A DNA stretch of 42,668 nt from Cryobacterium sp. Y50 (GCF_002929805.1 NZ_PJJM01000100.1:9011-51678), one strand, 5' to 3'. Counted from the first letter of the stretch, positions 7,418 through 16,339 are shown. The notes: generated by a model from the letters alone, not told the origin. Translations and numbers: made by a program.

Positions 7418-8692
7418 ATGAAGAAGCGTTATTTGCCGATTGCGATGTTTGCGATCGCTGCACTGGGCCTCACCGCTTGCTCCGGCGGTGGCACCGATTC
7501 GCCAACGGACGACACCCTGGACGTCTGGATTATGCAGGGCACCAACCCCGACACCGAGGCCTTCTTCGACACCGTCGGCGATGCCTTCACCGAGAAGACC
7601 GGCGCCACTCTCAACGTTGAGTTCGTGCAGTGGGCCGACGCCCACGACCGGTTTGTCACCGCCATCGCCGGCGGCACCACGCCCGACATCGCCGAGACCG
7701 GCACGACCTGGACCGCCGAATTCGCCGACTCCGGCGCACTCGCGCCAATCGACGACTATGTGGCAGAAGCCGGCCTCGAAGACGACCTCGTGCAGGGTCT
7801 CGTCGACTCCGGCACCTACGATGGCAGCCTCTTCGGCATGCCCTGGTACGCCGGCGTTCGCTCGATCATTTACCGCACCGACGTGTTCGCCGAGCTCGGC
7901 CTTGCCGCTCCCACCACCTGGCAAGAGATCGTCGACGCGGCCACGGTGATTCAGGCCGAACGCCCCGATCTCATTCCCTTCCCAGTACCCGGTGACGCCG
8001 AAATGCTCACCTACCCCTGGGTGTGGGGCGCTGGCGGCGAGGTGTCGACGCTCGAGGGTGACCAGTGGGTCTCCGGTCTCGACGCGGACGAAGCGCGCGA
8101 GGGCATCCGCTTTTATACCGGTCTTGCCACCGAGCACGGTTTCTCGTCGGCTGGCGCGACCACCTGGAAAGAGACCGACCTGCTCGACAACTTTTCCCAG
8201 GGAACGGTAGCCATGGCCATTTCGGGCTCATGGACCCCCGCGACCGTGCTGGAGAAGGCGCCAGAGCTCGAGGGCAAGATCGGCGCGATCGCGATTCCCG
8301 GCCAGAACGGTGGAATCAGCCCGTCGGTGCTCGGCGGTTCTCACCTGAGCATGTTCGAGGGCTCCGAGAATAAAGACCTCGCTTGGGACTTCATGGAACT
8401 CATGACGACCGGCGACTTCGCCCAGCAGTGGGCAGACCAGACCGGCTACTTCGCCGGCACCGAGTCGCTGCTGCAGCCCACCATCGAGTCGGATGACCCG
8501 CTCGTGCAGCCCTTCGCCGAGCAGATGGTTGACGGTGGCGCCTCGCTGCCGGTCACCCCGACCTTCGGCGCAGTGCAGGCCAAGAAGACCACGAACGCGA
8601 TGATTCAGTCCATTCTGTCTGGCCAGAAAACGGTCGACGAAGCCACGACCGATGCCGCGGCCGAGATGAACGACATCATGAACGGCAACTAG
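7418..8692 (+). CDS. ABC transporter sugar-binding lipoprotein (CUT1 family), first gene of murein-sugar operon
   Basis: A 424-residue solute-binding protein with a lipoprotein signal peptide: MKKRYLPIAMFAIAALG followed by the lipobox LTAC, so Cys21 is lipidated and the protein is held on the outer membrane face. The mature part has the family-1 extracellular binding protein pattern (LDVWIMQGTNPDTEAFFDTV, TTPDIAETGTTW, MPWYAGVRSIIYR, GGSHLSMF). GAGGGGAC lies just before the ATG. The next two genes are its permeases and the five after that degrade GlcNAc/MurNAc sugars, so the likely ligands are GlcNAc-MurNAc disaccharide, anhydro-MurNAc or related muropeptide sugars. It is the functional analogue of NgcE/DasA in Streptomyces, but the ligand is inferred from context. 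Confidence 0.9.
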   Translation: MKKRYLPIAMFAIAALGLTACSGGGTDSPTDDTLDVWIMQGTNPDTEAFFDTVGDAFTEKTGATLNVEFVQWADAHDRFVTAIAGGTTPDIAETGTTWTAEFADSGALAPIDDYVAEAGLEDDLVQGLVDSGTYDGSLFGMPWYAGVRSIIYRTDVFAELGLAAPTTWQEIVDAATVIQAERPDLIPFPVPGDAEMLTYPWVWGAGGEVSTLEGDQWVSGLDADEAREGIRFYTGLATEHGFSSAGATTWKETDLLDNFSQGTVAMAISGSWTPATVLEKAPELEGKIGAIAIPGQNGGISPSVLGGSHLSMFEGSENKDLAWDFMELMTTGDFAQQWADQTGYFAGTESLLQPTIESDDPLVQPFAEQMVDGGASLPVTPTFGAVQAKKTTNAMIQSILSGQKTVDEATTDAAAEMNDIMNGN

Positions 8693-8696
8693 AACC

Positions 8697-9662
8697 GTGA
8701 CCGTATTGCTCGAACGAGAGGCCAAGAAGGGCACGGCACCGGCCCGACCGCCGCGACGGCGTTCCCGCGCGCTGGTCATTGCCCAGGCCCGGCCGTGGCT
8801 GCTGCTGACGCCCGCGCTGATTCTGCTGGGTGCGCTGCTGCTCTGGCCTCTCGTTCGAGTGTTTTTATTCTCGCTGCAGGACTACGGCCTGCGCGAGATC
8901 GTGAGCGGGGACAGCAACTACATCGGTTTCGGCAACTACGCCGAGATCTTCTCCAACTCCACCCTGTGGACCGTCGTTCTGCCGAACACCGTTGGCTTCG
9001 CCCTCGTGTCGGTCTCGGCGACCGTCGTGTTCGGCACCCTCGTGGCGATGCTCATGGCCTCGCTCAGCCCGGTCTGGCGCACCATCGTGGGCAGCGCCGT
9101 CATGGTCGCCTGGGCGATGCCCGCCGTCACGGGCACCTACGTGTGGATCTGGATCTTCGACGCCGATCAGGGCCTCGTGAACGAAACCCTCAAGAGCCTT
9201 GGCCTCATGAACGAGTCGTTCAACTGGTTCACCAACCCGTTCACCTTCTATGCCATCGTGGCGTTGAACATTGTGCACCACGGTTTTCCCTTCGTGGCCA
9301 TCACCGTGCTCGCCGGGCTGCTCGGCGTACCCAAGGAGATGCTCGAAGCGGCAGAAATGGATGGCGCCGGCCCGGTTCGCCGGTTCTTTGCCATCATCTA
9401 CCCCACGCTCAAACCGGTCTTCTCGGTCGTGATCATTCTCTCGACCATCTGGGACTTCAAGGTCTTCGCGCAGATCTACCTGATGCCCGGAGGGTCTGGC
9501 TCAAACCGTGAAGTGCTCAACCTCGGCGTCTGGTCCTACGTCGAATCGTTCGGGCAGAACCGGTACGGCTTCGGCGCGGCGATCGCCGTGCTGCTCACCG
9601 TGCTGCTGCTGATCATCACCGCGATCTATGTGCGCACCCTGTTCAAGGAGGAGAAGGAATGA
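8697..9662 (+). CDS. ABC transporter permease, CUT1 family (MalF-type)
   Basis: A 321-residue inner-membrane protein with about six transmembrane helices; a basic N-tail (RPPRRRSRAL) precedes the first helix WLLLTPALILLGALLLWPLV. The EAA loop that docks to the ATPase reads PKEMLEAAEMDGAGPVRRFFAIIYPTLKP. The start is GTG at 8697, five bases past the lipoprotein gene, without a clear ribosome site, so it is probably translated by coupling. Its stop overlaps the next start (ATGA). It pairs with the downstream permease to form the channel. Confidence 0.92.
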   Translation: MTVLLEREAKKGTAPARPPRRRSRALVIAQARPWLLLTPALILLGALLLWPLVRVFLFSLQDYGLREIVSGDSNYIGFGNYAEIFSNSTLWTVVLPNTVGFALVSVSATVVFGTLVAMLMASLSPVWRTIVGSAVMVAWAMPAVTGTYVWIWIFDADQGLVNETLKSLGLMNESFNWFTNPFTFYAIVALNIVHHGFPFVAITVLAGLLGVPKEMLEAAEMDGAGPVRRFFAIIYPTLKPVFSVVIILSTIWDFKVFAQIYLMPGGSGSNREVLNLGVWSYVESFGQNRYGFGAAIAVLLTVLLLIITAIYVRTLFKEEKE

Positions 9663-10489
9663 GACGGACTTTCGGGCCGCGCACCCTCGGAAAGGGCCTG
9701 CTGGTTGCGATACTGCTGATCTTCACCCTGTTTCCCGCCTATTGGATGATCTCCAGCTCATTCGACGCCCGCGCCTCCAGCGGTGGGCAATCGCTCATTC
9801 CGCAGGAATTCACCCTCGACAACTACCTCTTCGTGTTCGAGGAAGGCCAGTTCGGGTTGTTCCTGAAGAACTCGGCGATCGTGGCGTTCTTCACCGTGCT
9901 GATCTCAGGCATCGTGGCGCTGCTGGCCTCGGTGGCCGTGGCCAGGTTCAAGTTCAAATTTCGTACGGCGGTGCTTATCTTGGTGCTGACCGTGCAGATG
10001 GTGCCGCTCGAAGCGCTCGTGATTCCGCTGTTCGTGCAGGTGCGTGACCTGCAAATGCTCAACACGCTGCTCGGCCTCGTTGTGGTGTACCTCGCCTTCT
10101 CGTTGCCCTTCGCCATCTGGATGCTGCGCGGCTTTGTCGCCGCCGTTCCGGTGGAACTCGAAGAGGCCGCCTACCTCGACGGCGCCAGTTGGGGCCGCAT
10201 GTTTCGCTCGGTGCTGCTGCCATTAGTGGCGCCAGGGCTGGTGGCCACGAGTATCTTCTCGTTCATCGTGGCCTGGAACGAGTTCATCTTCGCCATGACT
10301 CTGCTGGGCGGCGCGGCCGACAAGTACACCGTCGCCATTGGGCTCAAACAGTTCTTCGGCGTGCACTCCAACGACTGGGGGCCGGTGATGGCCGCCTCGA
10401 CCATCATTACCATTCCGGTCATGATCTTCTTCATTCTGGTGCAGGGCCGCCTCAGTGGCGGGCTAGTCGCCGGGGCGGTCAAGGGATGA
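9659..10489 (+). CDS. ABC transporter permease, CUT1 family (MalG-type)
   Basis: A 276-residue protein with six predicted membrane helices, starting with LLVAILLIFTLFPAYWMISSSF (a MalG-type first helix). The EAA loop is VELEEAAYLDGASWGRMFRSVLLPLVAPG. A strong ribosome site, GGAGGAGAAGGA, lies inside the end of the first permease gene; the ATG overlaps that gene's TGA and this gene's stop overlaps the nagZ start. No ATP-binding subunit is encoded in the operon, so, as with Streptomyces DasABC and NgcEFG, a shared ATPase of the MsiK type elsewhere in the genome must energise the transporter (inference). Confidence 0.92.
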   Translation: MRRTFGPRTLGKGLLVAILLIFTLFPAYWMISSSFDARASSGGQSLIPQEFTLDNYLFVFEEGQFGLFLKNSAIVAFFTVLISGIVALLASVAVARFKFKFRTAVLILVLTVQMVPLEALVIPLFVQVRDLQMLNTLLGLVVVYLAFSLPFAIWMLRGFVAAVPVELEEAAYLDGASWGRMFRSVLLPLVAPGLVATSIFSFIVAWNEFIFAMTLLGGAADKYTVAIGLKQFFGVHSNDWGPVMAASTIITIPVMIFFILVQGRLSGGLVAGAVKG

Positions 10490-11967
10490 GCGCGGCTGAC
10501 CCCGGCCTGCTGCGGCTGGTCAACGCGGTGCTGTGGCCGGGTTTTCTCGGTACCGAGGTGCCGTCGTGGCTGGCCCACGCCCTGGATGACGGCCTCGCCG
10601 GTGTCGTCTACTTCGCCCAAAACATCGACCAAGCAGATGCCGACCAGCCGGCCAGGCTGTCGGCGCAGCTGCGCGGCATCCGCTCTGATCTGCTAATTGG
10701 CAGCGACGAAGAGGGTGGCAACGTCACCCGGCTCAATGCTTTTCGCGGATCGCCGCACCCGGGTCACGCCCAGCTGGGCCGGGTCGACGACCTCGCAGCG
10801 ACCCAATCGGCCGGCCGGGCGATCGGCGCGGCGGCCCTGGCGGCGGGCGTGAACGTGGTGCTCGGACCGGTGGCCGATGTCACCACCCAGCTTGCGAACC
10901 CGGTGATCGGCATGCGCTCGTTCGGGTCGTCGACCGAACTGGTCAGCCGGCACGTAGCCGCGATGATCGACGGGTTGCAGGGGGCCGGGGTTGCCGCCTG
11001 CGTCAAGCATTTTCCGGGGCACGGCGACACCCACACCGACTCACACCTCGCGCTGCCGCGGCTCGATTTGTCGTGGTCCGAGGTAAAGCGCGTGCACCTG
11101 CCGCCGTTTCTGGCAGCGGTGCAGGCGGGCGTGCGCGCCGTCATGACGGCGCACATCGTGGTGCCCGACCAGGGTTCAGCGCCGGCGACCCTGAATGCGC
11201 GGGTGCTTTCTAGCCTGCGATCCACCGGGTTTACCGGAACCATCGTGACCGACGCGTTGGATATGGCCGCGATTCGCGAGACCGTTGGGGCGGGCCCAGG
11301 CGCGGTGCAGGCGTTGCTGGCGGGCGCAGAACTGCTGTGCATCGGCAACCCGGCGAATGTCGGCGGGGCCGGGCAAGACCTCGTCGACTACCTACAGATT
11401 CGCGACGCACTGCTCGCGGCGGTGGCAGACGGCGTTCTCGGGGTTGACGTGTTAGAACTGGCCGGGGCGTCGGTTGCGCGGTTGGGGGCTGGGCTGGGAG
11501 GTGCGCCGACTGACTATGTTGCGGCTTCGAGTTCGGGGGCGATCGTGCGGGCGGCGATCACGGTGCGCGGCGCCGTGCAGCTGCCACAACGCTCGCTGGG
11601 CATTCTGGATGTGCGTGCGCGCCCGTCCCTCGCGGTGTCGTCGATGTTCGACCCGTTCTCGCAGGAGCTCGCTGCGTCATTCGACATTGAGCGGCTGACT
11701 CCTGGGCCGTCGGCGAGCGCCGCCCGCGCCGCCGCGATCTCGATTGGCGCCGACGCCGGCGTGGTCGTGCTCGCCGATCGCATCGCCACGCCGGGTGCGC
11801 AACGCGATGCTGTCGAGGCGATTGTCGCCATGCGCTCAACTGCTGTCGTGGTGAATGCGGGGCTTGCCGCGCCCGAGCCGGGGTCGTGGGCCGGGATTGA
11901 CGCGCTGGCCGCCTCCCGGGTCACGGCGCAGGTCGTGCGGGATCTGCTGAGCGGTGGCGCGCGATGA
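10486..11967 (+). CDS. nagZ: Beta-N-acetylhexosaminidase, GH3 family (NagZ-like)
   Basis: A 493-residue protein without signal peptide, hence cytosolic. GH3 NagZ signatures are present in order: SDEEGGNVTRL (about 72-82), the mobile catalytic loop CVKHFPGHGDTHTDSH (about 170-185, with the His of the NagZ Asp-His dyad) and the nucleophile motif IVTDALDMAAI. NagZ cleaves GlcNAc from MurNAc or 1,6-anhydroMurNAc during murein recycling. At 493 residues it is longer than the ~340-residue single-domain NagZ; the extra C-terminal ~150 residues resemble the second domain of two-domain Gram-positive members. The ATG overlaps the permease stop (ATGA); the stop overlaps anmK in the same way. Confidence 0.9.
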   Translation: MSAADPGLLRLVNAVLWPGFLGTEVPSWLAHALDDGLAGVVYFAQNIDQADADQPARLSAQLRGIRSDLLIGSDEEGGNVTRLNAFRGSPHPGHAQLGRVDDLAATQSAGRAIGAAALAAGVNVVLGPVADVTTQLANPVIGMRSFGSSTELVSRHVAAMIDGLQGAGVAACVKHFPGHGDTHTDSHLALPRLDLSWSEVKRVHLPPFLAAVQAGVRAVMTAHIVVPDQGSAPATLNARVLSSLRSTGFTGTIVTDALDMAAIRETVGAGPGAVQALLAGAELLCIGNPANVGGAGQDLVDYLQIRDALLAAVADGVLGVDVLELAGASVARLGAGLGGAPTDYVAASSSGAIVRAAITVRGAVQLPQRSLGILDVRARPSLAVSSMFDPFSQELAASFDIERLTPGPSASAARAAAISIGADAGVVVLADRIATPGAQRDAVEAIVAMRSTAVVVNAGLAAPEPGSWAGIDALAASRVTAQVVRDLLSGGAR

Positions 11968-13211
11968 GGGTTCTGGCGCTGCAGTCGGGAACGTCGGCTG
12001 ACGGCATCGACGTGGCCATCGTCGATGTGCAGGCCGAGACAAATGTTCCCGAGCCGTGGCTGACCCTGCGTTGCGTGCTCGCACGCACGGTTCCGTGGCC
12101 GCCAGCCTTGCGGGAGCGTATTCTTGCGGCCGCGTTGAACTCCCCGGTGACGGCCGAAGAGATATGCCAGCTCGACACCCTGCTCGGGCAAGAATTCGCC
12201 GCAGCAGCCCGCTCAGCGCTCGACTCCCTCGGCGGCACCGTCGACCTCGTAGTCTCGCACGGGCAAACCGTGCATCACTGGGTGAGCGATGGGCGGGCTC
12301 GTGGAACCTTGCAACTCGGGGAAGCCAGCTGGATCGCCGAGGCGACGCGTGCCCCCGTGCTGCGCAACCTGCGCGCGGCCGACATTGCCGCCGGCGGCGA
12401 GGGCGCTCCGTTCATGGGTGTGTTCGATGCGGCCTGGCTGGGTGAGTGCGCCGCCGCCAGCGGGCGGCCGCAGGCCACCCTCAACCTCGGCGGAATCGCC
12501 AACCTCTCGGTCGTCGATCCCGACGGCAGCGTGCGGGCCTGGGACACCGGCCCGGCCAACGCGCTCGTAGACGCGGTGGTGTTCCGCGCCACCGACGGCG
12601 CCACGGCCTTCGACGACGGCGGGCAGTTGGCGGCGGCGGGCACGATCGACGCTGGCCTGCTGCGGGAGTTTCTGGGGCATGCGTTTTTTGAGCGGTCCGC
12701 TCCGAAATCAACCGGTCGGGAGACGTTCGGCCTCGCGATGGTCGATGCCGTTACCGGGAGCACTCCCCCGCTGCTGGCCGATCTGGTCGCGACGCTGACG
12801 CGGCTCACGGCCGAGACCATCGTCGCCAGCCTGCGCGCAGAGTGCCCGGTGCTGCCCGAGCGCGTCATCGTGTCTGGCGGAGGCGTACACAACGCCACTC
12901 TGCTGGCCCTGCTGCGTTCGCTGCTGCAAGCGGATGCCATCACCCTCGTTGCCAGCGACACCGTCGGCATCGAAGCGGGCGTCAAGGAGTCGCTGCTCTT
13001 TGCCCTGCTCGGTTTTCTCACCTGGCACGGCGTGCCGTGCACCTTGCCAGGGACCACGCCCGGACAGGCTCGGCTGGCCGGGCAGCTGGTCTTCGGGCCA
13101 GACCCCGTTGTCTTCGCGCCGCGCCTGACTGGAATTCGCGGGCTGACCGTTGTTGGTTCGGCCATCGTGCCTGTTGGCGCGTCACTCGCCGGTGCGCGGG
13201 TGCCCTCGTGA
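11964..13211 (+). CDS. anmK: Anhydro-N-acetylmuramic acid kinase
   Basis: A 415-residue sugar kinase of the ASKHA fold. The N-terminal phosphate loop is LQSGTSADGIDVAIVD; most AnmK proteins read SGTSMDGVD. It continues with VVSHGQTVHHW, ADIAAGGEGAPF and NLGGIANLSV, all typical for AnmK, and WDTGPANALVDA. AnmK opens the 1,6-anhydro ring and phosphorylates in one step, giving MurNAc-6-P, the MurQ substrate. AnhydroMurNAc arises from lytic transglycosylases such as actinobacterial resuscitation-promoting factors. ATGA overlap upstream and GTGA overlap downstream show tight coupling. Confidence 0.94.
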   Translation: MRVLALQSGTSADGIDVAIVDVQAETNVPEPWLTLRCVLARTVPWPPALRERILAAALNSPVTAEEICQLDTLLGQEFAAAARSALDSLGGTVDLVVSHGQTVHHWVSDGRARGTLQLGEASWIAEATRAPVLRNLRAADIAAGGEGAPFMGVFDAAWLGECAAASGRPQATLNLGGIANLSVVDPDGSVRAWDTGPANALVDAVVFRATDGATAFDDGGQLAAAGTIDAGLLREFLGHAFFERSAPKSTGRETFGLAMVDAVTGSTPPLLADLVATLTRLTAETIVASLRAECPVLPERVIVSGGGVHNATLLALLRSLLQADAITLVASDTVGIEAGVKESLLFALLGFLTWHGVPCTLPGTTPGQARLAGQLVFGPDPVVFAPRLTGIRGLTVVGSAIVPVGASLAGARVPS

Positions 13212-14170
13212 ACGCGGCGCCGACGACGCTGGCCGTGGATCTCGGCAAGACCTCGTGCCGCGTTCGTGTGAGCACCGGCTCGGTCGTGGTCAGCGCGTTC
13301 GACGGCGCGGGGGCTCCTGGCCTCGCCGACGATGACGGTGTCGACCTGGCTTTTCGGGCCATTCTTGGGGCCGTCGCTGGTCTCGGCGCCGGTCTCGGCG
13401 CCGGTCTCGGCGCCGGTCTCGGCGCAGGCCTCGGCGCCGGCCTCGGCGCCGGCCTCGGCGCCGGCTTCGCTGGTATCTCGCAGTTCGGGGTCGGCGCTGC
13501 CGGGGTGGAAGCTGCGCCTGAGGCGGCTCGGCGATTGCTCTGGCTAGTGCGCGAGCGCTTTGGCGTGCCAGTGGCCATGATCTCGGACGGACTCGCCGCA
13601 CACCTCGGCGCCTTCGACGGCGGGCCGGGAACCGTGCTCATTGTGGGCACCGGCGCCGTCGTGTTCTCGGTCGACGCGCAGGGCGTTCGGCAGGTAGATG
13701 GGAACGGCCCGTGGCTCGGCGACGACGGCAGCGGCCGCTGGATCGGGCAGCAGGGTCTGCGCGCCGTCCTGCGCGCCCATGACGGCCGCGGGCCGGCGAC
13801 CCTCCTCACCGGCGAGGCGGCGCGCCTGGCCGGCAGCGTTGAGGCCCTCCCCGGCTGGGTGAGCGCCGCCGGCACTCCCGCTCGCACCCTGGCCTCTTTT
13901 GCTCCGGTCGTGCTGAACTTCGCCTCGGCCGGCGACGCCGTGGCGATGGCCATAGTCGAGGAGGCCTGCCAGTTGCTGGCTGCAAGCTGCGCGGCGGCCG
14001 GCTCCTTGAGCGTCTGCGCCGTCGGCGGCCTCACCGCCCACCCCTACTTTCTTGAGCGTTTGGCTTCTGGGCTGACGCTGGTCCCTCCTCTCGGGGACGC
14101 ACTCAGCGGGGCCGCGCTCATCGCCGGCCGCCGCGATCTACTGCACGAAGAGAGGACCATTCGTGGTTAA
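13208..14170 (+). CDS. N-acetylglucosamine kinase-like protein (BadF/BcrA ATPase family) with internal GLGA repeat
   Basis: A 320-residue ASKHA kinase. The phosphate-1 motif is AVDLGKTSCRVRV; phosphate-2/adenosine parts are VLIVGTGAVVFSV and GPWLGDDGSGRWIGQQGLRAVLRAHDGRGP, closely matching GlcNAc kinase-type BadF proteins. It probably phosphorylates GlcNAc (or MurNAc) released by NagZ. The start is GTG at 13208, overlapping the anmK stop (GTGA). Oddity: residues 58-85 are seven copies of Gly-Leu-Gly-Ala encoded by a 12-bp tandem repeat, inserted between the first helix and the next strand, where relatives have a short loop. The repeat is in frame, so copy-number change would alter only linker length. 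Confidence 0.87.
   Translation: MNAAPTTLAVDLGKTSCRVRVSTGSVVVSAFDGAGAPGLADDDGVDLAFRAILGAVAGLGAGLGAGLGAGLGAGLGAGLGAGLGAGFAGISQFGVGAAGVEAAPEAARRLLWLVRERFGVPVAMISDGLAAHLGAFDGGPGTVLIVGTGAVVFSVDAQGVRQVDGNGPWLGDDGSGRWIGQQGLRAVLRAHDGRGPATLLTGEAARLAGSVEALPGWVSAAGTPARTLASFAPVVLNFASAGDAVAMAIVEEACQLLAASCAAAGSLSVCAVGGLTAHPYFLERLASGLTLVPPLGDALSGAALIAGRRDLLHEERTIRG
13379..13462 (+). repeat. 12-bp minisatellite inside the kinase gene, 7 copies
   Basis: The unit GGYCTCGGCGCM encodes GLGA. Copies 1-3 are identical (GGTCTCGGCGCC), copy 4 ends in A, and copies 5-7 read GGCCTCGGCGCC. The near identity suggests recent slippage growth. Confidence 0.97.
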
Positions 14171-15143
14171 TCTGCCCGTTTCCGTCGGCTCCGCTGCCTC
14201 CCCCGGCGCGCTCTCGCCCGACGCGGCCCTGCGAGACGTGCTCGCGACGCTGTCGACCGAGCGGGTGAACACCAACTACCCCGACCTCGACCTGCTCACG
14301 ACCGCTGAGCTGGTCGCGGCGATGAACCGCGAGGATGCGACCGTGGCCAGCGCGGTCGGCGTCGCTCGCACGTCGATCGCGGCGGCGGTCGACGGCATCG
14401 TCGACCAGCTCAGGGCCGGTGGACGCCTGCTCTACATCGGAGCGGGCACGGCCGGTCGGCTCGGAATTCTCGACGCAAGCGAGATTCCGCCGACTTTTGG
14501 CACCGACCCGGCCTTGGTCGTCGGGCTGATCGCTGGTGGGCCGGGGGCGATCCAGACGGCGGTTGAGAACGCGGAAGACGACTTCGCCGCCGGCGCCGCC
14601 GATCTGCAGGCGCTCAATTTGGGCGGCCATGATGCGGTCGTGGGGATCTCGGCATCCGGTCGCACACCCTACGTGCTCGGGGCACTCGCCTATGCGCGGA
14701 GTCTGGGCGCGTTCACCGTCGGGCTCGCCTGCAATGCCAACTCGCCGCTCAGCCGCGCCGGTGACGTCGCCATCGATGTGGTCGTCGGGCCGGAGATTCT
14801 CACCGGGTCGACACGGCTGAAGGCCGGCACCGCGCAGAAAATGGTGCTCAATATGCTCAGCACCATCACCATGGTTCGGCTGGGCAAGACCTATCGCAAC
14901 CTCATGGTAGATCTGAGGGCCACCAACGAGAAGCTGCGTGCACGGGCCGAACGAACCGTTATTCTGGCAACGGATGCGGAACCGGCCATTGCCGTCGAGG
15001 CGCTCACCGCAGCCCACGGCTCGGTGAAGGTGGCGATTCTGATGATCTTGACCGGGCTGGATGCAATGACGGCCGATGTCGTGTTGGAGCAGCACCGGGG
15101 CAATCTTCGGGCTGCCGTTACTGAAGGAACCCCGCATGGCTAA
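14163..15143 (+). CDS. murQ: N-acetylmuramic acid 6-phosphate etherase
   Basis: A 326-residue SIS-domain protein. MurQ cleaves the D-lactyl ether of MurNAc-6-P to give GlcNAc-6-P and lactate. Diagnostic segments are LSTERVNTNYPDLDLL, GAGTAGRLGILDASEIPPTFG, ENAEDD with the catalytic glutamates, ISASGRTPYVLGAL and STRLKAGTAQKMVLNMLST. I use the GTG start at 14163 because GAGAGGA lies six bases upstream and it overlaps the kinase gene by eight bases; its own stop overlaps murR by eight. It joins the AnmK product and recycled MurNAc to amino-sugar metabolism. NagA and NagB are not in the window. Confidence 0.96.
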   Translation: MVNLPVSVGSAASPGALSPDAALRDVLATLSTERVNTNYPDLDLLTTAELVAAMNREDATVASAVGVARTSIAAAVDGIVDQLRAGGRLLYIGAGTAGRLGILDASEIPPTFGTDPALVVGLIAGGPGAIQTAVENAEDDFAAGAADLQALNLGGHDAVVGISASGRTPYVLGALAYARSLGAFTVGLACNANSPLSRAGDVAIDVVVGPEILTGSTRLKAGTAQKMVLNMLSTITMVRLGKTYRNLMVDLRATNEKLRARAERTVILATDAEPAIAVEALTAAHGSVKVAILMILTGLDAMTADVVLEQHRGNLRAAVTEGTPHG

Positions 15144-16017
15144 CGCCCTTCTCACGCTGCGCCAGGCCCTCCCCGGGCTGAGCGCCGCCGAGTCACGCAT
15201 CGCCCGCGCCGTCATCGATGACCCGCTGCTCGTGGTGGATCGCACCATCAGCCAGCTGGCGAGTATCTGCGATACCTCGGCGGGAACGGTCGCGCGGTTC
15301 TGCCAAAAGCTCGGCTTCGCCGGATTTCGCGAGTTTCGGGTGGAAGTCGCTGCTGCCGCCAGCCGGGAGCAATCGGAGCGCGATCGTTTCGCGGTCGCCG
15401 ACGGCGAGATCGGCCGCACCGATTGCGCCGAAGAGGTCGTGGCGAAAATCGCCTACCAAGAGGTTCTAGCGATCGAAGAAACGGCCAAGTCCCTTGACCT
15501 GGTCACCCTGGACCGTGCCGTCGGCGCGATTGCGGGGGCGGGGCGCATCGACATTTACGGGTTCGGTTCCAGCGGACTCACCGCCCAAGACCTGCAGCAG
15601 AAGCTCTACCGCATCGGTTTGTCCGCCACGTACTTTGCCGACACGCACCTGGCCGTGGCCTCAGCCGCCCTACAGAAACCCGGCGGAGTCGCCATTGCCA
15701 TCTCGCACTCCGGGCTGACCTTCGAGACGAATCATGCGCTCGAGGTGGCACGCCTGGCCGGGGCGACAACCGTGGGCGTGACGAACTTTCCAGATTCGCC
15801 GCTCGCGGCCCACTGCGATTTTCTACTGACGACGCAGGCACGGGAGAACCGGTACCGGTCGGGCGCCATGTCGAGCCGCATTGCGCAGCTGGCCCTGGTG
15901 GACTTTCTGTTTGTGCGCATAGCGCAGTCTATGTACGACGACGTGACCGAGGCGTTGCGCCGCACCTATGAGGCAGTGCAGCATCGACGACTGCCGGTCG
16001 CTGAGTCAGGCGAGTAG
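15136..16017 (+). CDS. MurR/RpiR family transcriptional regulator
   Basis: A 293-residue protein. The N-terminal HTH_6 domain (about 1-75) has LSAAESRIARAVIDDP and ISQLASICDTSAGTVARFCQKLGFAGFREFR, typical of RpiR regulators; the C-terminal SIS phosphosugar domain (about 120-250) has IDIYGFGSSGLTAQD and AIAISHSGLTFETNHAL. In E. coli, MurR represses murQP and responds to MurNAc-6-P; an equivalent role is likely because it is the last gene of this operon and overlaps murQ. The palindrome at 7326-7370 is its best candidate operator. The ATG at 15136 follows GAAGGA. Confidence 0.92.
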   Translation: MANALLTLRQALPGLSAAESRIARAVIDDPLLVVDRTISQLASICDTSAGTVARFCQKLGFAGFREFRVEVAAAASREQSERDRFAVADGEIGRTDCAEEVVAKIAYQEVLAIEETAKSLDLVTLDRAVGAIAGAGRIDIYGFGSSGLTAQDLQQKLYRIGLSATYFADTHLAVASAALQKPGGVAIAISHSGLTFETNHALEVARLAGATTVGVTNFPDSPLAAHCDFLLTTQARENRYRSGAMSSRIAQLALVDFLFVRIAQSMYDDVTEALRRTYEAVQHRRLPVAESGE

Positions 16018-16160
16018 ACGGGTCTCGAGGCTCGGAGTACACGGGCGACGATGGCCGAATCAGCGTGCCGGCGAAGATGATGATGCCGAGCAATCCCACC
16101 CACGCGAGAATGGGACGCACTCGGGCCCGCATGTGGTCGAAGATCACGGCCCCACGACGG

Positions 16161-16216
16161 CGAGCTTGTAAGCGATTGAGATCGCTGAACTAGCGAGTCT
16201 CGACCAGCGAGGCCCC
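16161..16216. repeat. Degenerate dispersed palindromic repeat (REP-like)
   Basis: GAGCTTG, AGCGATTGAGATCGCT and GAGTCTCGACCAGCGAGG match pieces of the 6510-6586 palindrome. GGGTCTCGAGGCTCGG just after murR (from 16020) may be a second fragment. Confidence 0.5.
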
Positions 16217-16333
16217 GGGGCACCGTTGGTTAAGCAGCCACCCAGTAGCCGATCGAAGTGGCCTACAGAGAACCCAGCGTTTCGCCGATGAATCTCAGTG
16301 TTGCCACCACCAACACACGTGTACATCACGAAG

Positions 16334-16339
16334 TAGAAT
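16334..16339 (+). promoter_or_regulatory. Candidate -10 element (TAGAAT) for the leucine-rich-repeat gene
   Basis: TAGAAT sits in a locally AT-rich stretch about 85 bases before the GTG start at 16425; the palindrome ACACGTGT lies just upstream (16315-16322). No clear -35 at 17 bases. Confidence 0.3.

Noticed and set aside
13379..13462. Possible CRISPR array
   Set aside because: The repeats are contiguous 12-mers without spacers and lie in a coding frame.
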